Origin: Geopseudomonas sagittaria
GTDB lineage: Bacteria > Pseudomonadota > Gammaproteobacteria > Pseudomonadales > Pseudomonadaceae
Length of the DNA: 64,000 nucleotides
Direction: 5' to 3'
Assembly (NCBI RefSeq): GCF_900115715.1
Contig: NZ_FOXM01000013.1
Span: 62,001-126,000, forward strand
Each line of letters starts with the position of its first letter. The first letter of the stretch is position 1. A program made the translations under genes and the position numbers. Under the pieces are notes generated by a model. That model had not been told where the DNA came from and made no database searches. It saw nothing but the letters and a program-made list of their open reading frames with translations. Positions 1 to 7,349 of the stretch are shown in pieces.

Positions 1-214
1 CGTTGTCGAAGCGCGCGCCTTCCTCGTCGCCGCTGCGGTTGAGCGGGGCGAGCAGCTGGCCGGTGATCTTGGCGGCTTCCTCGAGGATGGCGTCGGCGGT
101 GTCGGCGTCGACCGTGTCGGCCAGCGCCGGCAGGCGCGCCCACAGCTCGGGGGCCTGGAAGACCTCGTGGAGGACGAAGCGCATGTCGCGCAGGGGGGCA
201 TTGAAGGCGGCCAT
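1..214 (-). CDS. Acyl-CoA dehydrogenase, N-terminal fragment (DmdC-like)
   Basis: The gene enters from the window edge, so only about 71 residues are visible. The reading from 214 begins MAAFNAPLRDMRFVLHEVF and continues through LWARLPALADTVDADTADAILEEA to LAPLNRSGDEEGARFDN. This is the N-terminal alpha-helical domain of the large (about 600-residue) acyl-CoA dehydrogenases related to 3-methylmercaptopropionyl-CoA dehydrogenase DmdC, which oxidise short or medium acyl-CoAs using FAD. It lies downstream of, and in the same direction as, the permease and acyl-CoA synthetase, so it probably oxidises the CoA ester made by the latter. The substrate cannot be told. Family confidence is good; the catalytic region is outside the window. 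Confidence 0.8.
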   Translation of the reverse strand, partial: MAAFNAPLRDMRFVLHEVFQAPELWARLPALADTVDADTADAILEEAAKITGQLLAPLNRSGDEEGARFDN

Positions 215-303
215 GGATTACCTCATGACGGTGAAGGCGCAGCAGGGCTGCGCCGCAATCGTAGGGAAAGGCGCTGCGCGGCGAAGCGGCGCAGCACCGG
301 GGT

Positions 304-1677
304 TCAGTCGCTTTCGGCCGGCACGGCCGGCTTGCCCTTCACCGAGGCGAAGCGCAGCAGGTGGGTGCGTTCGACCAGGATGTACAGCACCGCGCCGGTG
401 GCCAGGCCCCAGCCGGCGCCGTACACGGCGAGGACCACGCCCATGGTGCCGGCGACGCCGCGCTCGGTGTTGTTGTCGAGCTGCTCGAAGCCGACCATCA
501 GGCAGATGTAGCCGGTGAGCACCAGGGTCAGCGACAGGGCGATCGGCAGCACCGGCTGGAAGAAGCTCACCAGCGGCAGGATGAACAGGGCGATGAAGCC
601 GGTGATCCAGAAGGTGCCGGCGCCGCTGTAGATCGAGTCCATCGCCTTGCGTCCGTACTTGTAGCGCTCGGCCATGGTTGCGGCGACCGCGGTCCACAGC
701 GGCCCGGCCAGGCCCGGATAGGGCGCGAAGAAGGCGTGCAGGCCGTTGCGCAGGGCGGTGACCAGGTGGATGCGGTCGACGTTGTTCTCGATCTGCTCGT
801 CGGTGCGCAGCTCGTCGGCGCGCTGCATCAGCGACTGGCCGACGATGATGTCGCCGAAGGCGATGATGTAGGCGATCACCGCGGTGGGCACGGCGAGCAT
901 GAACACCTTGGCGTCGGGGAAGCCGACGCTGAACGGCAGGTAGTTCCACATGCCGACGAAGTCAGGCGCGGTGATGCCGAAGCGCACGTCGGGCATCTTG
1001 TACTCGCCGACGGCGATGCCGGCGACGATGGCCACGATCATTCCCGGCACCATGCCGTAGTTGACGATCTTGCGGGCGAACGGCACCCGCTCGGTGAGGC
1101 CCTTGAACGACACCGAGAACATCAGGTACAGGCAGATCAGGCTGCCCAGCACCAGCGAGATCGGCGTGTTGGCCAGGCGGCCGCCGCTGGAGATCTCGCC
1201 CATCAGCGCGGCGATGCCGGCGCCGATGATGATGCCGCCCTTCATCGAGTTGGGTACCAGGCGCACCATCACGCTGCCCAGGCGAGTGAGGCCGAGCACC
1301 AGGAAGATGAGGAACACCAGAAACTGCAGGGCGAACAGCGCCTGGATGGCTTCCGGGCCGGGCTTGAACTGGCCGAGGAACAGCAGCACCACGGGGATGC
1401 CGGGGGTGATCCAGCCGGGTACCAGCGGCACGCCGAGCAGCGCCGGCAGCATGAAGCCGACGCCGCAGACCACCACGTAGGCCAGCGCCACGTCGTAGGG
1501 CAGGCCGAGGTATTTCTCCAGCAGCGGGATCATCGCCAGGCTGACCACGAACATGATCAGCGCCTGGAGCATCTCCGCGGTTTCCCAGCGGTAGTGGACG
1601 AAGGGCAGACGCACCTTGAACGGGCCGAGCGGCCAGTACGGTTGTTCGTCGCCATCCTTGCGGTTGTACAGTTGCAT
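304..1677 (-). CDS. Multi-spanning permease, UraA/SLC23-SLC26-fold-like
   Basis: This 457-residue integral membrane protein starts MQLYNRKDGDEQPYWPLGPF and has roughly 12-14 hydrophobic helices. The segments VPNSMKGGIIIGAGIAALMGE and FGDIIVGQSLMQRADELRTD, a long central loop and a pseudo-repeated layout recall the nucleobase/sulfate transporter (UraA-like) fold, but I see no canonical xanthine/uracil signature, so the substrate is unknown. It lies 71 bases downstream of the acyl-CoA synthetase and upstream of the acyl-CoA dehydrogenase on the same strand, which suggests uptake of a carboxylate that is then activated and oxidised. The upstream frame stays open for a long way, but the ATG at 1677 matches the start of the hydrophilic leader. 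Confidence 0.65.
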   Translation of the reverse strand: MQLYNRKDGDEQPYWPLGPFKVRLPFVHYRWETAEMLQALIMFVVSLAMIPLLEKYLGLPYDVALAYVVVCGVGFMLPALLGVPLVPGWITPGIPVVLLFLGQFKPGPEAIQALFALQFLVFLIFLVLGLTRLGSVMVRLVPNSMKGGIIIGAGIAALMGEISSGGRLANTPISLVLGSLICLYLMFSVSFKGLTERVPFARKIVNYGMVPGMIVAIVAGIAVGEYKMPDVRFGITAPDFVGMWNYLPFSVGFPDAKVFMLAVPTAVIAYIIAFGDIIVGQSLMQRADELRTDEQIENNVDRIHLVTALRNGLHAFFAPYPGLAGPLWTAVAATMAERYKYGRKAMDSIYSGAGTFWITGFIALFILPLVSFFQPVLPIALSLTLVLTGYICLMVGFEQLDNNTERGVAGTMGVVLAVYGAGWGLATGAVLYILVERTHLLRFASVKGKPAVPAESD

Positions 1678-1748
1678 GGGGGCCTCCCGGGCCGCGCGCG
1701 GGGCGCGGCCGGTTTGTTGTCGTTGGAAACGGAAAGGTGGGCGGAGGG

Positions 1749-3368
1749 CTACAGCGCCTTGACCCAGTCGCGCAGCACGTACTTCTGGATCTTGCCGGTG
1801 GAGGTCTTCGGCAGGGCGTCGAACACCACGGTGCGCGGCACCTTGAAGTGCGCCAGGTGCTCGCGGCAGAAGGCGATGACCTCGGCCTGGCTGGCCGCGT
1901 GGCCCTGCTTGAGGGTGACGAAGGCGCACGGCGTCTCGCCCCACTTGTCGTCCGGGCGGGCCACCACCGCGGCTTCCAGCACCGCCGGGTGGCGATACAG
2001 CACGCCTTCCACCTCGATGGTGGAGATGTTCTCGCCGCCCGAGATGATGATGTCCTTGAGGCGGTCCTTGATCTCCACGTAGCCGTCCGGGTGGCACACG
2101 GCGAGGTCGCCGGTGTGGAACCAGCCGCCCTCGAAGGCCTCGGCGGTGGCGGTGGGGTTCTTCAGGTAGCCCTTCATCACCGTGTTGCCGCGCATGAAGA
2201 TCTCGCCGAGGGTTTCGCCGTCGCGCGGCACCGGCTCGAGGGTCTTCGGATCGCCGACCATCACCCCCTCCAGGGTCGGGTAGCGCACGCCCTGGCGGGC
2301 CTTGATCCGCGCCCGCTCGTCCAGTGGCAGGGCGTCCCACTCCTCGTGCCAGGCGCACACGGTGACCGGGCCGTAGACCTCGGTGAGGCCGTAGACGTGG
2401 GTGACCTTGATGCCCATCTCCTCGACCGCGCCGATCACCTTGGCCGGCGGCGCGGCGCCGGCGACCATTGCGTTGACCGGGTGGTCGATGGCCGCCTTGG
2501 CGGAGTCGGGCATGTTGACCAGCGCGTTGAGCACGATGGGCGCGCCGCACAGGTGGCTGACGCGGTGCTCGCGGATCAGGGTGAGGATCTTCTGCGGGTC
2601 GACGCGGCGCAGGAACACGTGCACGCCGGCCAGCGCGGTGATGGTCCACGGGTAGCACCAGCCGTTGCAGTGGAACATCGGCAGGGTCCACAGATAGACC
2701 GGATGGTGGCCCATCGCCCAGGTCATCTGGTTGCCCATGGCGTTGAGGAAGGCGCCGCGGTGGTGGTAGACCACGCCCTTGGGGTTGCCGGTGGTGCCGG
2801 AGGTGTAGTTGAGGCTGATGGCGTCCCACTCGTCCTGCGGCCACTGCCAGGCGAACTCGGGGTCGCCCTCGGCGAGGAAGGCCTCGTAGTCGAGCTCGCT
2901 GACCGCCTCGCCCTCGCCGTATTCGGGGTCGTCGACGTCGATCACCAGCGGCGGGTGATCGAGCATGCCGATGGCGGCGTGGATCACCGCATGGAACTCG
3001 CGGTCGGTGATCAGCACCTTGGCTTCGCCGTGCTGGAGCATGAAGGCGATTGCCTCGGCGTCCAGGCGCACGTTGAGGGGGTTGAGCACCGCGCCGATCA
3101 TCGGCACGCCGAAGTGCGCCTCGAGCATGGCCGGGATGTTCGGCAGCATCACCGCCACCGTGTCGCCACGGCCGATGCCGCGACCGGCCAGCGCCGAGGC
3201 CAGGCGCCGGCAGCGCCGGTAGGTCTCGCGCCAGTCGCGGCGGATGGCGCCGTGGATCACGGCGAGGCGTTCGGGATAGATGCTGGCGGTGCGCTCGATG
3301 AAGCTGAGCGGGGAGAGGGCGACATGGTTCACGGGGGCGGGCGCAAGGCCCTGCTCATAGATCGACAT
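1749..3368 (-). CDS. AMP-dependent acyl-CoA synthetase (fatty or carboxylic acid CoA ligase)
   Basis: This 539-residue adenylate-forming enzyme activates a carboxylic acid to its CoA ester in the cytoplasm. All family motifs are present: the phosphate loop LNYTSGTTGNPKGVVYHH (about residue 180), the A5 motif YGLTEVYGP, the A7 motif GWFHTGDLAV, the hinge DRLKDIIISGGENIS and the catalytic C-terminal lysine in KTSTGKIQKYV. Length is normal for the DmdB/medium-chain ligase group. It is the first gene of a minus-strand cluster with the permease and acyl-CoA dehydrogenase and diverges from the sensor kinase/regulator pair, so it is likely their target. Substrate specificity is not readable from sequence. 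Confidence 0.9.
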   Translation of the reverse strand: MSIYEQGLAPAPVNHVALSPLSFIERTASIYPERLAVIHGAIRRDWRETYRRCRRLASALAGRGIGRGDTVAVMLPNIPAMLEAHFGVPMIGAVLNPLNVRLDAEAIAFMLQHGEAKVLITDREFHAVIHAAIGMLDHPPLVIDVDDPEYGEGEAVSELDYEAFLAEGDPEFAWQWPQDEWDAISLNYTSGTTGNPKGVVYHHRGAFLNAMGNQMTWAMGHHPVYLWTLPMFHCNGWCYPWTITALAGVHVFLRRVDPQKILTLIREHRVSHLCGAPIVLNALVNMPDSAKAAIDHPVNAMVAGAAPPAKVIGAVEEMGIKVTHVYGLTEVYGPVTVCAWHEEWDALPLDERARIKARQGVRYPTLEGVMVGDPKTLEPVPRDGETLGEIFMRGNTVMKGYLKNPTATAEAFEGGWFHTGDLAVCHPDGYVEIKDRLKDIIISGGENISTIEVEGVLYRHPAVLEAAVVARPDDKWGETPCAFVTLKQGHAASQAEVIAFCREHLAHFKVPRTVVFDALPKTSTGKIQKYVLRDWVKAL

Positions 3369-3504
3369 GAGAATATCCGCTGGCTGATTGTTAGCTCGTT
3401 ATTTTTTGGTCGCGGCAACGGGGGCGGCGCTGACCATGCCACCACGTTCCTGTGGCGACTTGTCCCGAGCATAGCCGGGGAAAATGGAAATGTGTATGGG
3501 TTTT

Positions 3505-3537
3505 TAACTATAGTTATATGGTGGAAATACCATATAA
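3505..3537. promoter_or_regulatory. Two overlapping perfect palindromes in the divergent promoter
   Basis: In an AT-rich patch between the divergent acyl-CoA synthetase and sensor kinase genes, TAACTATAGTTA (3505-3516) is a perfect 12-base palindrome. It overlaps a second dyad with 9-base arms TTATATGGT (3514-3522) and ACCATATAA (3529-3537) around a 6-base spacer. The second arm runs into the AAGGGG ribosome binding site (3536-3541) of the kinase. The first palindrome resembles the TAAAC-n-GTTTA type sites of FixJ/NarL-family regulators such as TodT and StyR. The sequence is direct observation; operator function is inference. Confidence 0.6.
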
Positions 3538-3549
3538 GGGGTGGTTTCT

Positions 3550-5880
3550 GTGGCCGAGAGCGCGAAACAGAGCGGCGCGGGGTGTGCAGCTCCTGGGCAG
3601 GAACTGCAGGAATTGTTGCGTCTGGCCAGCGAGGGCGTGGCGGGTCACCCGCTGGCCGATGCCCTGCTGCGCCTGGCTCTGCGCCAGCCGCAGGTGACCC
3701 GGGCCTACTACCTGGCCTGGCAGCCGGCGACCGGCACCTACGCCGAGCTGGGCAGCGCCGAGCGCCTGCCGCCGGGGCAGGGCGATCCGCTCGCGGCCAG
3801 CGACGCCGAGCTGCACGCGCGGCTGGCGGCCGGCGGCGAGCTGGACCTCGCCGAGCTGCGCCGGCTGCCCTGCTGGCTGGCCGGACGCCTGCGCCGGGCC
3901 GGCATCTGCCAGGGCGTGGCGCTGGCCCTGGAGCTGACGCCCGGCGCGCCGGGATTGTTGCTGCTGGAGCTGGAGGAGGCGGGCAGCGGGCTGGCCGGCT
4001 GGCTGGCCCAGCTGCTCGGCGCCGTCCTGCTGCTGGCGCGCCAGCAGCTGCGCCCGTCGCCGCTGCTCGACGCCGATGGCGAGCCGAGCCTGCTGCTGGA
4101 TGGCGCCGGGCGCCTGCTCGATCGCAACCGGGCTGCCCACCAGCTGCAGCAGGACTGCGGCGTGGCCGAGGCCGGCACGCTGCTGCCGGTCAACCACGCC
4201 GCGCTGCTGCACGCCTGCCTGCAGCAGCGCCGGGCGATCGGTCCGGTGAGCGTGGAGGTGGCCGGGCGCATCCTGCTCTGGCAGTTCGTCCCGGAACCGG
4301 CCAGCGGCCGCGTGCTGGCGCGCGGCCGCGATGCCAGCGAGCAGATCCGCAGCGAGCGCGCGGCGGCGCGCGCCAGTCGCCTGTACCGGCTGATCACCGA
4401 GAACACCACCGACCTGATCTCCCGGCATACCCCGGGCGGACGCTTCCTCGATGCCTCGCCGGCCTCCTGGACCCTGCTCGGCTACTGGCCGGAACAGCTG
4501 CGTGGCAGCGCCCTCAAGGCGCTGCTGCACCCCGACGACCTGGCGCTGATGCGCGAGGCGCGCGAGGTGCTCGAGCAGCACGGCTACCACACCCTGAGCT
4601 ACCGCCTGCGTCACCGCGACGGCAGCTACCGCTGGTTCGAGACCGCCAGCCGGGCGATCCGCGAGACCTACACCGGCGCGGTGGTGGAGATCGTCAGCGT
4701 GTCGCGCGACATCACCGCGCGGGTGCAGGGTGAGGAGGTGCGCCGGCGCCTGGCCGAGGTGATCGAGGCGACCACCGACCTGGTGCTGTTCATCGACCGC
4801 AGCGGCGCTATCACCTACCTCAACCAGTCGGCGCGGCGCACCCTCGGCCTGGACGAGGGACAGGACGCCCCGCCGCTGGCGGCGCTGCTGGATGCCGGCG
4901 ACCTGCACCGCCTGCTCGACAGCGGCCTGCCCTGCGCCGAGCGCAGCGGGGTGTGGGAGAGCGACATGCGCCTGCACCCGCCGCGCGGTGCGGATTCGCT
5001 GCCGGTGTCGCTGGTGCTGCTGGCGCATGCCAGCGCCAGCGACGCCGGCTACTTCTCGCTGGTGGCGCGCGACATGACCGAGCGCGAGCTGCGCGAGACG
5101 CAGATGCGCCACCACCAGGACGAGCTGGCGCACACCGCGCGGCTGATCACCCTCGGCGAGCTGGCCTCGGGGATCGCCCACGAGATCAACCAGCCGCTGG
5201 CCGCGGTGGTCAACTACGCCAGCGCCAGCCAGCGCTACCTGCAGCAGGTGGCGGACGATCCGCAGGCGGCGAGCCGGGTGGCCCAGGGCCTGGAGCGGAT
5301 CACCGCGCACGCCAACCACGCCGCCGAGGTGATCCGCCGCCTGCGCGCCTTCCTGCGCAAGGAGCCGCGCCGCCTGCAGGCGCTGGATGCCGCGGCGCTG
5401 GCCCGCGAGGCGGTGCGCCTGTGCGCCTGGGAGGCCGGCAACAGCCGGGTGGCGATCGTCGAGCTTCTGCCGGACAATCTGCCGCCGGTGTACGTCGACC
5501 GCGTGCTGCTCGAGCAGGTGCTGCTCAATCTGCTGCGCAACGCCATCGACGCCAACCGCGAGGCGCATCCGCACGCGGCCTCGACGATCCGCCTGCAGGC
5601 CGCCCTGGAAGCGGACGGCCAGCAACTGAGCATCAGCGTCGAGGACCAGGGGCCGGGGGTGAGCGAGGACGCGCTGGCGCACATCTTCACCCCCTTCTAC
5701 ACCAGCAAGGCCGACGGCCTGGGCCTCGGCCTGTCGATGAGCCGTTCGATCGTCGAGGGCTTCGGCGGCGAGCTGCTGGCCCGCCGCCAGCCCGGCGGGC
5801 TGTGCCTGGTCTGTCGCCTGCCGGTGGCGGCGCGCGGCGAGGTGGCCGAGCCTGGCGAACCCCACCAACAACAGCAATGA
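3550..5880 (+). CDS. PAS-domain sensor histidine kinase, soluble
   Basis: The 776-residue protein has an N-terminal region of unknown fold (1-260), a PAS/PAC domain (about 275-390, LYRLITENTTDLISRHT to VSRDITARV), a second PAS (about 398-510), a HisKA domain with phospho-acceptor His544 in SGIAHEINQPL, and a HATPase domain with DQGPG and GLGLGLSM boxes. No clear membrane segment is visible, so it probably senses a cytoplasmic signal. I take the GTG at 3550 as the start because AAGGGG (3536-3541) sits 8 bases before it; the GTG at 3541 overlaps that site. The response regulator follows after 3 bases. It diverges from the acyl-CoA synthetase cluster, which it probably controls. Confidence 0.88.
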   Translation: MAESAKQSGAGCAAPGQELQELLRLASEGVAGHPLADALLRLALRQPQVTRAYYLAWQPATGTYAELGSAERLPPGQGDPLAASDAELHARLAAGGELDLAELRRLPCWLAGRLRRAGICQGVALALELTPGAPGLLLLELEEAGSGLAGWLAQLLGAVLLLARQQLRPSPLLDADGEPSLLLDGAGRLLDRNRAAHQLQQDCGVAEAGTLLPVNHAALLHACLQQRRAIGPVSVEVAGRILLWQFVPEPASGRVLARGRDASEQIRSERAAARASRLYRLITENTTDLISRHTPGGRFLDASPASWTLLGYWPEQLRGSALKALLHPDDLALMREAREVLEQHGYHTLSYRLRHRDGSYRWFETASRAIRETYTGAVVEIVSVSRDITARVQGEEVRRRLAEVIEATTDLVLFIDRSGAITYLNQSARRTLGLDEGQDAPPLAALLDAGDLHRLLDSGLPCAERSGVWESDMRLHPPRGADSLPVSLVLLAHASASDAGYFSLVARDMTERELRETQMRHHQDELAHTARLITLGELASGIAHEINQPLAAVVNYASASQRYLQQVADDPQAASRVAQGLERITAHANHAAEVIRRLRAFLRKEPRRLQALDAAALAREAVRLCAWEAGNSRVAIVELLPDNLPPVYVDRVLLEQVLLNLLRNAIDANREAHPHAASTIRLQAALEADGQQLSISVEDQGPGVSEDALAHIFTPFYTSKADGLGLGLSMSRSIVEGFGGELLARRQPGGLCLVCRLPVAARGEVAEPGEPHQQQQ

Positions 5881-5883
5881 GGA

Positions 5884-6567
5884 ATGACGCCGGTGAAGGA
5901 ACAAGTGGTGTATGTGGTCGATGACGATCAGGGCCTGCTCGATTCGACGGTCTGGCTGCTCGAGTCGGTCGGCCTCAAGGCCCTGCCGTTCACCAGCGGG
6001 CGGGCCTTTCTCGACGCCTGCGACCCCGGCCTGACGGCCTGCGTGCTGCTCGACGTGCGCATGCCCGGCATGGGCGGCCTCAACGTGCAGGAGGAGCTGC
6101 GCGCGCGCGGCATCGACCTGCCAGTGATCTTCGTCAGCGGGCATGCCGACGTGCCGATCGTGGTGCGCGCGTTCAAGTCGGGGGCCTGCGACTTCATCGA
6201 GAAGCCGTGCAACGAGCAGCTGCTGCTCGACAGCGTGCAGCAGGCGCTGCGCCGCCAGGCCGAGCGTCGCGGCCGCCAGGGCGGCCCGGCCGCCCTGCGC
6301 GCGCGGCTGGACAGCCTGACCCCGCGCGAGCGCGACGTGCTGCTGCCGCTGGTGCAGGGCTACACCAGCCGCGAGATCGCCGAGCAGCTGGAGATCAGCG
6401 TGAAGACCGTCGACCTGTACCGCGCGCGGGTGATGAAGCGCATGCAGGCCGAGCGCCTGGCCGATCTGGTCGGCATGGCCTGCGCCGCCGGGCTGGTCGA
6501 TCCGCTCGACCTGCGCGGCAGCGCATCCGCTCAGTCGGCGCAGGCTCCGCAGACGCAGCAGGCATAG
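5884..6567 (+). CDS. FixJ/NarL-type response regulator
   Basis: This 227-residue regulator has a receiver domain (VVDDD at residues 11-15, phospho-acceptor Asp57 in LLDVRMPGM, conserved lysine in FIEKPC) and a LuxR-type helix-turn-helix (LTPRERDVLLPLVQGYTSREIAEQL to KTVDLYRARVM, about 142-190). It belongs to the TodT/TtrR/FixJ group and pairs with the kinase three bases upstream. The last 19 or so residues are a low-complexity Ala/Gln/Ser tail that departs from the family's usual end; this stretch overlaps the antisense cysteine-rich peptide gene. It has no AAA+ domain, so it cannot itself activate sigma-54 promoters. Confidence 0.9.
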   Translation: MTPVKEQVVYVVDDDQGLLDSTVWLLESVGLKALPFTSGRAFLDACDPGLTACVLLDVRMPGMGGLNVQEELRARGIDLPVIFVSGHADVPIVVRAFKSGACDFIEKPCNEQLLLDSVQQALRRQAERRGRQGGPAALRARLDSLTPRERDVLLPLVQGYTSREIAEQLEISVKTVDLYRARVMKRMQAERLADLVGMACAAGLVDPLDLRGSASAQSAQAPQTQQA

Positions 6568-6605
6568 GCGACCAGCAGGCTGTCGATGAGCTCGTGAATG
6601 GTCAT
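6531..6605 (-). CDS. Putative 24-residue cysteine-rich microprotein
   Basis: On the minus strand, GGAGGA sits 7 bases before an ATG at 6605 that opens a 24-codon frame. The peptide begins MTIHELIDSLL and ends ACCVCGACAD, giving four cysteines (16, 17, 19, 22) in the last nine residues after a short amphipathic segment. Codons mostly end in C or G, like the surrounding genes. Its last 12 codons and stop lie antisense to the tail of the response regulator. The shape (short leader-like helix, cysteine-dense C-terminus) could suit a metal-binding peptide or a precursor of a modified peptide, but no maturation enzyme is visible nearby and I recognise no family. It may also be a chance frame. Confidence 0.45.
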   Translation of the reverse strand: MTIHELIDSLLVAYACCVCGACAD

Positions 6606-6695
6606 GGGCGTTTCCTCCGCGTGGATGCGGCCAGTGTCCGCCGTCGGGCGGGCGGCGGCCGCTTGAATCCCTCAATCACTACGATAGCCGACCGC

Positions 6696-6710
6696 TGGCA
6701 AGGAACTTGC
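6696..6710 (+). promoter_or_regulatory. Candidate sigma-54 (-24/-12) promoter for azurin
   Basis: TGGCAAGGAACTTGC matches the TGGCACG-N4-TTGC consensus at all but one fixed position and keeps the 10-base GG to GC spacing. Transcription would start near 6722, giving a leader of about 48 bases before the azurin start at 6770. Because GGCAAG and CTTGCC are inverted repeats, the complementary strand also reads as a -24/-12 element aimed at the cysteine-rich peptide. It could instead be an operator or hairpin. No sigma-54 activator is encoded in the window. Confidence 0.45.
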
Positions 6711-6769
6711 CCGGCGGCATGACGGTCTGCAGGGGAGTGTCGATGCCTTCATCGAGGAGTTCCCCTGTC

Positions 6770-7219
6770 GTGACCCGCCAAACCCTAGTCGCCGGCCTGC
6801 TGGCCCTGCTCAGTCCATCGCTGTGGGCGGCGGACTGCAGTGTCGCTATCGAGGCCAGCGACCGGATCGCCTTCAACACCGACCTCATCGAGGTCAGCCG
6901 CAGCTGTCGGGAGTTCACCGTCCACCTGCACCACACCGGCCGTCTCGAGCACACCCGCATGGGCCACAACTGGGTGCTGGCGCGCGCCCGCGAGCAGCAG
7001 GCGGTGGCCAACGCCGGCCTGTTCGGCGGTCTCGGCCACAACTTCGTGCGCCCCGGCGATGCGCGGGTGATCGCCAGCACCCGCCTGCTCGGCGGCGGCG
7101 AGGCGGACTCGGTGACCTTCCCGGTCAGCCTGCTCGAGGACGGCGAGCAGTACCAGTTCTTCTGCTCGTTCCCCGGCCATGCCCCGCTGATGCGCGGCAC
7201 CCTGCGCCTGGTCGACTGA
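6770..7219 (+). CDS. azu: Azurin-family blue copper protein
   Basis: This periplasmic cupredoxin carries single electrons between redox enzymes. The GTG at 6770 is preferred: GAGGAG lies 10 bases upstream and the product begins with a clean Sec signal (MTRQTLVAGLLALLSPSLWA). Counted from the mature Ala-Asp-Cys, every azurin landmark falls at its classical number: disulfide Cys3-Cys26, copper ligands His46, Cys112 (FFCSFPGH) and His117, and axial Met121. Mature length is 129. Usual Pro/Trp surroundings of His117 are changed to HAPLM, so redox potential may differ. Upstream ATG 6743 and GTG 6737 are weaker alternative starts. A sigma-54-like element precedes it. The neighbours suggest electron transfer tied to the catabolic module, but this is inference. 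Confidence 0.93.
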   Translation: MTRQTLVAGLLALLSPSLWAADCSVAIEASDRIAFNTDLIEVSRSCREFTVHLHHTGRLEHTRMGHNWVLARAREQQAVANAGLFGGLGHNFVRPGDARVIASTRLLGGGEADSVTFPVSLLEDGEQYQFFCSFPGHAPLMRGTLRLVD

Positions 7220-7349
7220 CCCGCTCCCCCCACGGCTGGCTCTATCGCGGGCTTCGCGGCGACGTCGCGGGCGGCGTATGCTGTGCGCCCGCTGCCCGCG
7301 AGCCCGTCGGCGGCTCTCTGCTATTGGCCGCTCAAGGAGTCTGCCGCCG

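Noticed and set aside
236..295. Hairpins GGCGCAGC/GCTGCGCC and GCTGCGC/GCGCAGC between the permease and acyl-CoA dehydrogenase as a terminator
   Set aside because: There is no T-run, and the downstream gene on the same strand is likely cotranscribed; at most weak attenuation.
1737..4733. Very long plus-strand frame (998 codons) across the acyl-CoA synthetase and kinase region
   Set aside because: It is a high-GC shadow: the opposite strand holds complete motif-bearing genes, and the translation is low-complexity His/Gly/Ala/Arg.
3514..6675. Minus-strand frame of 1053 codons opposite the kinase and regulator
   Set aside because: Same shadow effect; composition is Gln/Arg/His-rich without any domain.
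6737..6769. Earlier azurin starts at GTG 6737 or ATG 6743
   Set aside because: The GTG at 6770 has the better ribosome site and gives a clean signal peptide directly before mature Ala-Asp-Cys.
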